In this document: piece by piece, positions 27,539 to 37,369 of the stretch
Layout: each line of letters starts with the position of its first letter
Position numbering within the stretch: the first letter of the stretch is position 1
Assembly: GCA_951812895.1 (NCBI GenBank)
Contig: OX638333.1
Location: 3,080,001 to 3,144,000, forward strand
Source of the DNA: an uncultured Roseovarius sp.
Lineage (GTDB): Bacteria; Pseudomonadota; Alphaproteobacteria; Rhodobacterales; Rhodobacteraceae
Direction of reading: 5' to 3'
Length of the DNA stretch: 64,000 bases
The notes under the pieces: generated by a model
What the model saw: the letters and a program-made list of their open reading frames with translations, nothing else
What the model was told of the DNA's origin: nothing
Databases searched by the model: none
Made by a program: the position numbers and the translations under genes

Positions 27539-29224
27539 ATGGCACTTGATGAGCGCAAAGGCGTCTGGAAATCGGGCAAAGGAAAAGGGCGCCGCACGCC
27601 CAAGGGCCGGCAGCTTGAAGATCAGCCCTGGCAGGAAGTACAGGAACTGTTGGGAGACCGCCCCAGACAGCGCGATTTGCTGATTGAGTTTCTTCATCTG
27701 ATTCAGGACAGGTACGGCCATTTATCTGCGGCTCATTTGCGCGCACTCGCCGAAGAAATGCGCATTTCACAGGCCGAGATTTACGAGGTCGCGACCTTTT
27801 ACGCGCATTTTGATATCGTTAAAGAAGGTGAAACCCCACCTCCGGCTCTGACCATCCGGGTGTGCGATTCGCTGAGTTGCGAATTGGCCGGGGCGAACCA
27901 ACTGCAAAAAGCGCTCGAAGACGGGATGGACCCGGCTCAGGTTCGGGTGTTGCGTGCGCCCTGCATGGGCCGGTGTGATACAGCACCAGTGCTGGAGCTG
28001 GGTCACAACCACATCGACCATGCCAGCGTTGACAAGGTGCATGCGGCCATCGCTGCCGCGGACACGCATGCCCATGTTCCGGAATATCAGGCATTTGATG
28101 CCTACCGCGCCGCGGGCGGCTATGTGGTTGTCGAAGGACTGCGCGTTGAAGGGAATTTTGAGGCGATCCAACAGTATCTTCTGGATGCCGGATTGCGCGG
28201 TCTTGGCGGGGCTGGGTTCCCATCCGGACGCAAGTGGGGCTTTGTCCGCGCAGAGGAAGGACCTCGTTATCTGGCCGTCAACGGCGACGAGGGAGAGCCC
28301 GGGACCTTCAAAGACCGCTATTATCTGGAACGCGTACCACATGTTTTCCTAGAGGGCATGCTGATCGCCGCCTGGGCGGTTGAGGCCGAGAAATGCTTTA
28401 TCTACATGCGAGACGAATATCCCGCAGTACTTGAAATCCTGAGGCGCGAGATTGCAGCGCTTGAATATGCGGGCATTGTGGCACCGGGATATATCGACCT
28501 GCGCCGCGGGGCAGAGGCCTATATCTGCGGCGAAGAAAGCGCGATGATCGAATCTATCGAGGGTAAACGCGGCCTGCCACGGCATCGTCCGCCTTTCGTG
28601 GCTCAGGTTGGCATCTTTAACCGACCCACGCTCGTTAACAATGTCGAAACACTCTACTGGGTGACGCGTATTTTGCGGGAAGGCAAAGAAATCCTGTCTG
28701 ATGTAGAATTGAACGGGCGCAAGGGGCTTCGGTCATTCTCGGTTTCTGGTCGGGTGAAAAACCCAGGTGTGCATCTGCTTCCCGCCGGATCGACGATGTC
28801 GGATATCATTGAGGCCTGCGGCGGCATGACGGATGGCCATACCTTCAAGGCGTATCAACCTGGCGGGCCGTCGGCAGGTCTGTTGCCGGCGTCGATGGCT
28901 GATATCCCGATGGATTTTGACGTCCTGCAGGAGCATGGCACGTTCATCGGTTCGGCTGCGATTGTTGTCCTGTCCGATCAGGACAGCGCGCGGGATGCCG
29001 CCCTGAACATGTTGCGGTTCTTTGAGGATGAAAGCTGTGGTCAGTGCACGCCCTGCCGCGTCGGCTGTGAGAAAGCGGTCAAACTGATGCAGGCTGACAA
29101 ATGGGATCAGGGGCTGCTGGAGGAACTGTGCTCGGCAATGGGCGATGCCTCGATCTGTGGTCTGGGACAGGCCGCACCCAATCCGATCCGCCTGACGATG
29201 AAACATTTCCCAGACGAGGTGTGA
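27539..29224 (+). CDS. fdsB: NuoE-NuoF fusion, formate dehydrogenase beta type
   Basis: A 561-residue soluble NADH-binding flavoprotein. Residues 30-175 are a NuoE-like thioredoxin-fold [2Fe-2S] domain with Cys109, Cys114, Cys142 and Cys146. From about 195, a NuoF-like part binds FMN and NAD(H): GLGGAGFPSGRKWG, NGDEGEPGTFKDR. An SLBB domain and a [4Fe-4S] site follow, with CGQCTPCRVGC at 500-510 and a further Cys near 540. Such subunits carry electrons between a molybdenum formate dehydrogenase and NAD. No fdsA or other catalytic subunit follows; the next gene is on the other strand. The gene may serve a distant partner. Confidence 0.8.
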   Translation: MALDERKGVWKSGKGKGRRTPKGRQLEDQPWQEVQELLGDRPRQRDLLIEFLHLIQDRYGHLSAAHLRALAEEMRISQAEIYEVATFYAHFDIVKEGETPPPALTIRVCDSLSCELAGANQLQKALEDGMDPAQVRVLRAPCMGRCDTAPVLELGHNHIDHASVDKVHAAIAAADTHAHVPEYQAFDAYRAAGGYVVVEGLRVEGNFEAIQQYLLDAGLRGLGGAGFPSGRKWGFVRAEEGPRYLAVNGDEGEPGTFKDRYYLERVPHVFLEGMLIAAWAVEAEKCFIYMRDEYPAVLEILRREIAALEYAGIVAPGYIDLRRGAEAYICGEESAMIESIEGKRGLPRHRPPFVAQVGIFNRPTLVNNVETLYWVTRILREGKEILSDVELNGRKGLRSFSVSGRVKNPGVHLLPAGSTMSDIIEACGGMTDGHTFKAYQPGGPSAGLLPASMADIPMDFDVLQEHGTFIGSAAIVVLSDQDSARDAALNMLRFFEDESCGQCTPCRVGCEKAVKLMQADKWDQGLLEELCSAMGDASICGLGQAAPNPIRLTMKHFPDEV

Positions 29225-29236
29225 GGTTGCGGGCGC

Positions 29237-29476
29237 CTAGCGCGCCCTCAACAACCGCTGAAACAGTCGCCCGCCAAAGCGCGGCATTAACACCATATAG
29301 GCAATCACCACCGCAAACAGGATCAGAGCTGGCATCCCGGTCAGCTCGAATCCACCATCAGTGGTGTCACCGGTGATGGTCGCGATGACATAGCCAAAAC
29401 CGGCAAAACTGCCGATCAGGTCAAAGATAAAGGCAATGACCAAGCGCCAGGTGGCTGGTTTGGATTTGTCTGACAT
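29237..29476 (-). CDS. Small membrane protein
   Basis: A 79-residue protein with two hydrophobic segments and basic ends (SKPATWRLVIAFIFDLIGSF and PALILFAVVIAYMVLMPRFGG). The opening resembles the first helix of RDD-family proteins, but the match is too weak to assign. It is convergent with the NuoE-F gene, 12 bases away. Confidence 0.5.
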   Translation of the reverse strand: MSDKSKPATWRLVIAFIFDLIGSFAGFGYVIATITGDTTDGGFELTGMPALILFAVVIAYMVLMPRFGGRLFQRLLRAR

Positions 29477-29557
29477 GTCTGTGCTCTCCCTCTTCGGAAC
29501 TTACAAAAGACTAGCCGGATCAGCGATTTGAGGGAAGTGTGATCCGACATGCGGCGT

Positions 29558-30442
29558 CTACTCGTTACGATAGACCCTGCATACACAGCCGCTTTTCCTG
29601 AATTTCGAACAATCACGCCAGGCCTGATCGCGGGTATCGCGGCCGAGACGGGCCATGAAATACCCGCCCTTGGGGCTGGCCCTGCTTTTCTCGAATATCA
29701 GCTCAGGAGTTTCGCCTTTAAACAACGCCGCACAGGCCCGGGTGGATTTCTTAAACTTGCTGAGTGCTTTTTTCTGAGTGGTGCCAAACGCCATCTGAAT
29801 CCCCCAAGGCCGGACGAGCGGATTGACCTCCTTCAACTTGGTCAGTCGCCGGTTCTTTGCCAGATCGTGGCAAGCGGGTTGAAAGGTGAGCGTCTGAGAA
29901 AGGCGCAGGTCGGGCTCTGGCAGCGGATCCTCCAGCCAGTTTTGATGCGGCACGCCGGTGATTATCCGGACGTAGTCAATCGTTTCCTGAGCAAGCCCGC
30001 CAGTTTCATCAATCAACCCTTCTGCGCGGCGTTCCCCTCCGTTATACCCTACGGCCGCCAGACCCAGATTGCCGTATTTTTCCGCCATTTCAGCAAGGTA
30101 ATGAGCTGAATGGTCCAACGCTTCCGCCGGGTTGTAGGCATCGCTTAACCCGCGGCGTTTGGCGGTGTGCGGCATGAACTGGGCAATCCCCTGTGCGCCG
30201 GCAGGGCTAAGCGCGTTTGGGTCAAACCGGCTTTCCTGCCAGATCAATCGGGCAAAAAAATGCGGGTCCAGTCCGTGGCGCAGGGAAAATTTTTCAATGG
30301 CGTTGCAGGTGTCCTGGACAAATCTATGATGATAAATGCATACAATATTTCCCCATTTTGACGTCGAACAGCTCCGCGGTGGAGGGTCCGCCGAAAGCGG
30401 GGTAGCAAGCAAAACCAGAAAAACTGCAAACAGACGTTTCAT
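29558..30442 (-). CDS. Lytic transglycosylase (SLT domain)
   Basis: A 294-residue exported peptidoglycan-cleaving enzyme. It has a signal peptide (residues 1-18). The SLT core holds the catalytic Glu in WQESRFDP and the AGAQGIAQFMP and VGYNGGERRA motifs. The C-terminal third is basic and of unclear role. It cleaves glycan strands to 1,6-anhydro ends during wall remodelling. Confidence 0.85.
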   Translation of the reverse strand: MKRLFAVFLVLLATPLSADPPPRSCSTSKWGNIVCIYHHRFVQDTCNAIEKFSLRHGLDPHFFARLIWQESRFDPNALSPAGAQGIAQFMPHTAKRRGLSDAYNPAEALDHSAHYLAEMAEKYGNLGLAAVGYNGGERRAEGLIDETGGLAQETIDYVRIITGVPHQNWLEDPLPEPDLRLSQTLTFQPACHDLAKNRRLTKLKEVNPLVRPWGIQMAFGTTQKKALSKFKKSTRACAALFKGETPELIFEKSRASPKGGYFMARLGRDTRDQAWRDCSKFRKSGCVCRVYRNE

Positions 30443-30540
30443 CTAATTTCATACTTGCGAGTCAAAGCGCTCTGTCAACTCTGCCTTTTCAATGACCGCC
30501 AAGCATATTACTTGGGTTAGACTTTATTCAGGTGGCGCGC

Positions 30541-31881
<1,341 letters not shown>

Positions 31882-31889
31882 GACACAAA

Positions 31890-31950
31890 TGCCGGGGTAA
31901 ACCACGGCATACATCTGCCATTGGTGGTAGGCCGGGGTTCACCCCGGCAC
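31890..31950. repeat. Paired palindromic repeat after ftsY
   Basis: Two copies of a GCCGGGGT(A/G)AACC...GGC element in opposite orientation at 31890-31912 and 31925-31950. The outer arms TGCCGGGGT and ACCCCGGCA pair exactly. A third copy is at 61101-61125. This looks like a dispersed palindromic (REP-like) unit; here it lies in the 76-base ftsY-transporter spacer. Confidence 0.65.
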
Positions 31951-31957
31951 TCCAAAC

Positions 31958-32860
31958 ATGAGTGACTGGCTGATCTCTCTGGAAGGTACTGACGCAGGTC
32001 ACCGGCTTGCCCTGTGGTTGGCTCTCATGGCGGCGTTTTTGCATGCGGTGTTTGGTGCCTTGCAAAAAGGCCGGCATGACCCTTGGCTGACACGCGGGGC
32101 TGTCGATATCTGGTTATTCCTGATCGCAACTCCGATCGCGCTCTTTGTTGTACCCATGCCGGGGCCACATATGTGGCCGATTTTCGCCACCGCGGTTGCG
32201 ATCCATGTGGCTTACAAATGCTTTCAGGCGCAGGCCTATACAAAAGGCGCCTATACGGTCGTTTACCCGGTGGTGCGTGGGACCGGACCGCTTTTTGCCG
32301 TCATCGGCGCCTATCTGATATTTTCCGAGACCTTTACCGCGATGCAGTGGCTGGGTGTTGGCGTGCTGTTATGCGGTATTTTCGGACTTGCGATTTACAA
32401 CCTGCTCTATCTGTCCATAGCGCGTGACACATTGCCTATTGCGCTGTTTTTAGCCTTTGTGACCGGGCTTTTGGTGGCGCTTTACACGACCTATGATGCC
32501 TACGGAATTCGTGCCGCCGCCGATCCGTTTTCGTTTCTCGCCTGGTTTTTCATGTTTGAAGGCATGACCCTTCCTGGCGTTGCCTATATTCGTTGGCGGC
32601 GCATGGCGGCCCCCCCGGCCCCGGGCCCCTTAATGGTTCGGGGGTTGATTGGTGCAATTGTGGCTTTCATGTCCTTTGGCTCTATCCTGTTGGCGACCCG
32701 TGTCGGCAACGTGGGCGAGGCGGCGGTTCTGCGCGAAACATCCACCGTGTTTGCCGCGTTGATCGGGTGGCTTGTGCTGAAAGAAACCGTTGGTCCGCGC
32801 CGGATATTGCTGATGGCTTTGATTGCAATTGGCGCGGTGTTGGTTGAGATAGGGGGATAG
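31958..32860 (+). CDS. EamA/DMT-family transporter
   Basis: A 300-residue protein with about ten hydrophobic helices in two EamA repeats: AALMAAFLHAVFGALQKG begins the first, VVRGTGPLFAVIGAYLIFSETFTAMQWLGVGVLL ends it, and VLRETSTVFAALIGWLVLKETVGPRRILL ends the second. DMT exporters and importers move metabolites such as amino acids or purines. Substrate unknown. Confidence 0.85.
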   Translation: MSDWLISLEGTDAGHRLALWLALMAAFLHAVFGALQKGRHDPWLTRGAVDIWLFLIATPIALFVVPMPGPHMWPIFATAVAIHVAYKCFQAQAYTKGAYTVVYPVVRGTGPLFAVIGAYLIFSETFTAMQWLGVGVLLCGIFGLAIYNLLYLSIARDTLPIALFLAFVTGLLVALYTTYDAYGIRAAADPFSFLAWFFMFEGMTLPGVAYIRWRRMAAPPAPGPLMVRGLIGAIVAFMSFGSILLATRVGNVGEAAVLRETSTVFAALIGWLVLKETVGPRRILLMALIAIGAVLVEIGG

Positions 32861-32905
32861 AGTGCGCATATTCCAAATGCCCCGACACAAAAGAGCAGGA
32901 AGATC

Positions 32906-33511
32906 ATGACAGAAAAGTCCTATCCCGGCTGGCTAAAGCCCGCGCTTGAACTGGGCCCGATCCTTTTGTTTTTTATCGCCTATCTGCGTCTGAAGGATCG
33001 CAGTTTTGTCATCGGCGGTACGGAATACGAAGGGTTTATCGTTGTCACCGCCGGGTTTATCCCCTTGTTTTTGTTGTCGATGGCCGCGTTGTGGAAGCTC
33101 ACCGGGCATTTATCCAAAATGCAGATCGTAACGGCGGTGCTGATCATCGTATTTGGTGGCCTGAGCGTCTGGTTCAATGATCCGCGCTTTTTCAAAATGA
33201 AACCGACCATCATTTATCTGCTGTTTACCGGCGTTCTGGGCGTGGGGTTGCTACAGGGTCGTTCCTATTTGCAAAGCCTGATGGACGGTGTAATGCCACT
33301 GACCGATCAGGGTTGGATGATCCTGACCAAACGTTTGACGTTCTTTTTCCTCGCACTTGCGGTGATGAATGAGCTGATTTGGCGGACAATGAGTGAAGAA
33401 AACTGGGTCTACTTCAAAACCTTCGGACTGACCGCTGCGATGTTCCTGTTTTTCATGACGCAAGGGAAATTGTTTTCCGAACATGGTACAGAAAAGGATG
33501 ATCCGGAATAA
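32906..33511 (+). CDS. yciB: YciB/IspZ inner-membrane septation protein
   Basis: A 201-residue protein with about five membrane helices. Family-specific signs are the opening KPALELGPILLFFIAYL, NDPRFFKMKPTIIYLLF and LNQLIW-type NELIWRTMSEENWVYFKTFG. YciB influences cell-envelope width and division in enterobacteria. It follows the transporter gene by 45 bases. Confidence 0.85.
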   Translation: MTEKSYPGWLKPALELGPILLFFIAYLRLKDRSFVIGGTEYEGFIVVTAGFIPLFLLSMAALWKLTGHLSKMQIVTAVLIIVFGGLSVWFNDPRFFKMKPTIIYLLFTGVLGVGLLQGRSYLQSLMDGVMPLTDQGWMILTKRLTFFFLALAVMNELIWRTMSEENWVYFKTFGLTAAMFLFFMTQGKLFSEHGTEKDDPE

Positions 33512-33578
33512 TAATCCGGAAGTTACAAAGCGGGCTTTTCTAACTCATCAAACGCGTAACCAGTGGGCACTGATAGTG

Positions 33579-33607
33579 TTGACCTCACCGTTTCCCACGG
33601 TTAAACG
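33579..33607 (+). promoter_or_regulatory. Predicted sigma-70 promoter of the metZ leader
   Basis: A -35-like TTGACC at 33579-33584 is followed after about 17 bases by TAAACG as a -10-like box. A start near 33613 would place the RNA's 5' end at the first riboswitch base, which supports the call. Confidence 0.45.
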
Positions 33608-33612
33608 AACCC

Positions 33613-33668
33613 TTGTGGCGATTTGTTACCGGATTGCGGGCCACGTAAAACAACACCGCTAAAGAGGT
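33613..33668 (+). promoter_or_regulatory. SAM-II riboswitch
   Basis: The conserved SAM-II pseudoknot pattern is visible. GTGGC at 33615-33619 pairs with GCCAC at 33640-33644. GATTTG follows the first arm, and CCGGATTGC lies between them. After the second arm, GTAAAACAACACC precedes GCTAAAGAGG at 33658-33667, whose AAAGAGG is the Shine-Dalgarno-like segment sequestered when S-adenosylmethionine binds. SAM-II is confined largely to alphaproteobacteria and controls methionine-pathway genes, and here metZ lies 77 bases downstream. Confidence 0.85.
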
Positions 33669-33678
33669 CAGGATGAGG

Positions 33679-33713
33679 GGCCCCCTTTCGCTTGACCGCG
33701 TTGGGGGTTTTTT
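33679..33713 (+). terminator. Intrinsic terminator between riboswitch and metZ
   Basis: CCCCC at 33681-33685 pairs with GGGGG at 33703-33707, and an inner CGC/GCG pair extends the helix. Six Ts at 33708-33713 follow. It lies directly after the SAM-II aptamer and before the metZ start, suggesting transcriptional attenuation. Confidence 0.7.
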
Positions 33714-33744
33714 CATGGGCGTTACCTGCGCCAAAGGACGAGAG

Positions 33745-34926
33745 ATGACACAAGACTGGAATACACGAACCAAACTGGTTCACAGCGGCACCCGCCGCAG
33801 CCAATATAATGAGGTCAGCGAAGCGATTTTCCTGACCCAGGGGTTTGTTTATGAAACCGCCGAACAGGCCGAAGCGCGGTTTATTGAGGCCGGGCCTGAC
33901 GAGTTCATTTATGCACGCTATGGCAATCCAACTGTCGCAATGTTCGAAGAACGGATTGCAGCACTGGAAGGGGCCGAAGATGCGTTTGCAACCGCTTCCG
34001 GCATGGCCGCGGTTTCCAGCACTTTGATTTCGATGCTCCGGGCCGGGGACCATGTCGTGGCAGCGCGGGCGCTGTTTGGGTCCTGTCTTTATGTCTTGGA
34101 AGAAATCCTGTGCCGCTACGGCGTCGAAGTGAGCTTTGTTGACGGGACTGATATTGATCAGTGGCGCGCGGCAATCCGGGATGACACCAAGGTGGTGTTC
34201 TTCGAAACGATCGCCAATCCGACGCTGGAAGTGATCGATATTCAGGCCGTTTCTGACCTTGCACACAAGGTGGGTGCCGCCGTTTTAGTCGATAACGTCT
34301 TTGCAACCCCGGTGTTTTCCAAAGCCATTGAACAGGGTGCGGATGTGGTCATCTACTCGGCCACCAAGCATATTGACGGGCAGGGGCGCGCATTGGGTGG
34401 TGTGATCCTTGGCAGCCGCGAGTTTATCCGCAAAACCATTGAACCCTATATGAAACATACAGGTGGGGCGATGTCGCCGTTTTCTGCCTGGGTGATGGTC
34501 AAAGGGCTAGAGACCATAGACCTTCGGGTGCGGGCACAGGCACATTCGGCACTGGCTATCGCAGACGCGGTGCAAGGTCACGAAAAGCTTTTGCGCGGGA
34601 TCTATCCGGGTCACAAATCACACGCCCAGCATGACATGGTTCAGAAAAATCTGGGGTCTGGTGGCACGGTCGTCGCGCTTGATATCAAAGACGGAAAAGA
34701 CGCTGCTTTCCGTTTTCTTAACGCGCTGGAAATCGTGCTGATTTCCAACAATCTGGGTGATGCGAAATCCATCGCGACCCATCCGGCCACAACCACGCAT
34801 CAACGTCTGTCTGATGAACAAAAAGAGCAGCTGGGAATTACACCCGGTCTGATCCGGCTGTCGGTTGGGATAGAAGATACACAGGACCTGATCGCCGATA
34901 TTCTCGGGGCACTTGACGCTGTTTGA
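33745..34926 (+). CDS. metZ: O-succinylhomoserine sulfhydrylase
   Basis: A 393-residue PLP enzyme of the Cys/Met metabolism family that makes homocysteine directly from acyl-homoserine and sulfide. The PLP Lys208 is in YSATKHIDGQGR, and the SGMAAVSSTL and RYGNPTVAMFEERIAALEG blocks are typical. The start at 33745 has AAAGGACGAG upstream and the family N-terminus. An in-frame ATG at 33673 would sit next to the riboswitch's SD but reads through the terminator stem, so it is unlikely for the main product. Confidence 0.9.
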   Translation: MTQDWNTRTKLVHSGTRRSQYNEVSEAIFLTQGFVYETAEQAEARFIEAGPDEFIYARYGNPTVAMFEERIAALEGAEDAFATASGMAAVSSTLISMLRAGDHVVAARALFGSCLYVLEEILCRYGVEVSFVDGTDIDQWRAAIRDDTKVVFFETIANPTLEVIDIQAVSDLAHKVGAAVLVDNVFATPVFSKAIEQGADVVIYSATKHIDGQGRALGGVILGSREFIRKTIEPYMKHTGGAMSPFSAWVMVKGLETIDLRVRAQAHSALAIADAVQGHEKLLRGIYPGHKSHAQHDMVQKNLGSGGTVVALDIKDGKDAAFRFLNALEIVLISNNLGDAKSIATHPATTTHQRLSDEQKEQLGITPGLIRLSVGIEDTQDLIADILGALDAV

Positions 34927-34989
34927 TATCGCCCTGATCCTGCGGCGCACGAACGTGTTCTACAGGCCGCATGGTCATCGGGGGTGATA

Positions 34990-36114
34990 GTGAAACAGGT
35001 TGATCTGGCCATTGTCGGTGCGGGCATCATGGGGCTGGCGCACGCGTTTCACGCCACACGCGCCGGTCTGTCCGTTGCCGTGTTCGATCGTGCCGCCGAT
35101 ACAAACGGCGCGACAGTCCGCAATTTCGGGATGCTGGCGGTCGTGGCGCAGGCGCCGGGGGCACAGCTTGCCTCGGCGCGTCGTTCACTGGCGCACTGGC
35201 AGGAGATCGCCCAACAGGCAGGGATCGCGATGCGTCGCGCCGGGTGCCTGTTTTTGGCAAGAACGCCGCAAGAGATGGTTGTTCTGGAAGAAAGTACCCA
35301 ATTTGAGGGTCCTGAGGGCCATACGCTTTCACTACTGTCCCGTGATGAGCTGGCAGGCATGGCCAGCAATCTGCAAATACAAAACCTACTCGGTGGCGTA
35401 TGGAGCCCCGATGCATGGAAGCTGGATCAGCGTGACGCACCGGGCAAAATCGCCAATTGGCTGCAGAGCGAACACAAGGTCACCTTTCACTTTTCGACGG
35501 AAGTGCACGGCGTAGAATCAGGGGTTTTGGAAACTTCAGGCGGGACGTTCAAAGCAAGACATGTGATCCTTTGTGGCGGGGATGACTTTGAAACTCTGTT
35601 CAAAGATGAGTTTCGCGCAGCCGGTGTAAAGCTTTGCCAGCTACAAATGCTAAGGACATCCCCCCAGCCAAACGATTGGGTGCTGGACCCGTTTGTTTTG
35701 GGCGGGCTAAGCCTGACCCGTTACAATGTGTTTGCCAACTGCCCTGGTCTGGCGGCCCTGAAAGCTCATCAGGAAAAGCATCAGGCCGCCCATCTTAAAC
35801 ACGGGATCCATGTGATCGCCTGTCAGGAGCCAGATGGCAGCATCACAATTGGCGATTCACACGATTATAGCCCGGACTCGGGTCGATCAGATGAAATCGA
35901 CGAGCTGATACTTAGCGATCTGACCGGCATGCTGGCCCTGCCTGATGCGTCAATTTCAGAGAAATGGTTGGGCCACTACGCCTATTTGCCGGGGCATGAC
36001 AGTTTGAAAATTACGCCGATGCACGGCGTTTCAGCAATCACCATGACAAATGGGCAAGGCATGACACATTCGCTGTCGCTGGCCGAAGATCACATTCAAG
36101 AGATTTTTGGCTAA
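34990..36114 (+). CDS. TIGR03364-type FAD-dependent oxidoreductase
   Basis: A DAO-superfamily flavoprotein of about 374 residues. The FAD motif is VDLAIVGAGIMGLAHAFHA, followed by NGATVRNFGML, a block typical of the TIGR03364 group. In other bacteria that group is often near phosphonate (2-aminoethylphosphonate) genes, but none are here. The GTG at 34990 has GGGGGTG at better distance than the GTG at 34984. It ends four bases from the end of the convergent M24 gene and may be functionally linked to it. Confidence 0.8.
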   Translation: MKQVDLAIVGAGIMGLAHAFHATRAGLSVAVFDRAADTNGATVRNFGMLAVVAQAPGAQLASARRSLAHWQEIAQQAGIAMRRAGCLFLARTPQEMVVLEESTQFEGPEGHTLSLLSRDELAGMASNLQIQNLLGGVWSPDAWKLDQRDAPGKIANWLQSEHKVTFHFSTEVHGVESGVLETSGGTFKARHVILCGGDDFETLFKDEFRAAGVKLCQLQMLRTSPQPNDWVLDPFVLGGLSLTRYNVFANCPGLAALKAHQEKHQAAHLKHGIHVIACQEPDGSITIGDSHDYSPDSGRSDEIDELILSDLTGMLALPDASISEKWLGHYAYLPGHDSLKITPMHGVSAITMTNGQGMTHSLSLAEDHIQEIFG

Positions 36115-36118
36115 AGCG

Positions 36119-37369
36119 CTACATTTCCCACGGAAATGTATCCAGCCGCTCTGTCCCATCAGCTGTGATCAGCACCTGCGTTTCAAGTTTGATGCTTTCA
36201 CTCCCGGGTTCTCCGATCAAGCTTTCAACACAAAGAACCATTCCTTCTTCAACTTGGCCTTCGTGATTGTGCTCAAAATCCGGATGCAGCAGAACGACGG
36301 GCCATTCATCGGCCATACCTACCCCGTGCAGCGCCAGAGAATAACGATAATCCACATGCGTTGTAGGGATGCGCCAGCTTTGAGTGTTGAAATCGGCAAA
36401 GCTTAGGCCCGGTTCCAGCAACGCCATGTTATGCTCGATCTGCTCTCTTGCAGTGGCATAAAGCCGTTTCTGGGTGTCGTTCATCGGCGTGTAACCACAG
36501 GTCCAGCTGCGCGACAGATCGGCACAATATCCGTATGGCCCGATCATATCTGTATCAAAAGAGATCATTTCACCACTTTGGCATACCCTGTCAGAGCATT
36601 CGCGATACCACGGATTGGTGTTTGGGCCGCAGGTCAGCAATTTGGTCTCTAACCATTCTCCGCCTGACCGGGCATTTTCGAAATGCAGATGCGCCCAAAG
36701 TTCACGCTCCGTTACCCCCGGAACTGAATGGTCATAGATGCGTGCCATCCCGGCCTCGCAAACACGGATCGTCCAGCGCATCAGCGCAATTTCATCCGCA
36801 GATTTGATCGAACGGGCAATCTCGGTGATCTGACCTGCGTCTATTACATTCATGGCACGCTCAGCCAGCGCAAAGGCACCTTCGGGTTCAATTCGATCCA
36901 CACCTAACCGCGCATTGCCGCCACCATGCGTGCGCATCAGATCGGCAATCTCATCAGCCCAGACCGCCAGTCGCTCACCGGCACGATTACCATGCGACAT
37001 GAACATGCAGCCGCTTGAGGTGCGCAGCTCATCAATTCCCGCCAGACCGTCGTTGAGATGCTCACACCCGCGGAATTCAAACATGATCCCCGGCCCGTCG
37101 CAGAAGATAAGCGCATAGCGCAGCGGGTTATGCGCGGTCCAGATGCCCATGTTCACGCTGTCAAAGGCGTAGCGAATGTTTACCGGATCAAAAAGTAGCA
37201 GTGCCGTCACATCCTGTTTCGCCATTTCTGCGCGCAAGCGCTCCAGACGGTATTTTCGGGCGCGTTCCAAAATGTCATGCGGCAGCGGGGAAATCAGCGG
37301 TTTGTTTGCCCCCTCAGCATTGAGATAGGTAAGCTTGCGGTCGTCCCGAAAAATGCTGGGGCTTGTCAT
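36119..37369 (-). CDS. M24 family enzyme, DddP-like
   Basis: A 416-residue pita-bread-fold protein. The metal-ligand set reads Asp272, Asp274, Asp284, His348, Glu382 and Glu396. The spacing of these matches, to within one residue, the iron-binding set I recall for the DMSP lyase DddP. Other DddP features also align: DPVNIRYAFDSVNMGIWTAHNP with Trp77, Tyr343 and Asp354. DddP cleaves dimethylsulfoniopropionate to dimethyl sulfide and acrylate. The N-terminus and overall identity differ enough that this may be a paralogue with another substrate. It overlaps the oxygenase gene upstream by four bases, so the two are translationally coupled. Confidence 0.75.
   Translation of the reverse strand: MTSPSIFRDDRKLTYLNAEGANKPLISPLPHDILERARKYRLERLRAEMAKQDVTALLLFDPVNIRYAFDSVNMGIWTAHNPLRYALIFCDGPGIMFEFRGCEHLNDGLAGIDELRTSSGCMFMSHGNRAGERLAVWADEIADLMRTHGGGNARLGVDRIEPEGAFALAERAMNVIDAGQITEIARSIKSADEIALMRWTIRVCEAGMARIYDHSVPGVTERELWAHLHFENARSGGEWLETKLLTCGPNTNPWYRECSDRVCQSGEMISFDTDMIGPYGYCADLSRSWTCGYTPMNDTQKRLYATAREQIEHNMALLEPGLSFADFNTQSWRIPTTHVDYRYSLALHGVGMADEWPVVLLHPDFEHNHEGQVEEGMVLCVESLIGEPGSESIKLETQVLITADGTERLDTFPWEM

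Noticed and set aside
33673-33744. N-terminal extension of metZ from ATG 33673
   Set aside because: The extension reads through the riboswitch terminator stem, has no family similarity, and the start at 33745 has its own ribosome-binding site. I keep it only as a remark.
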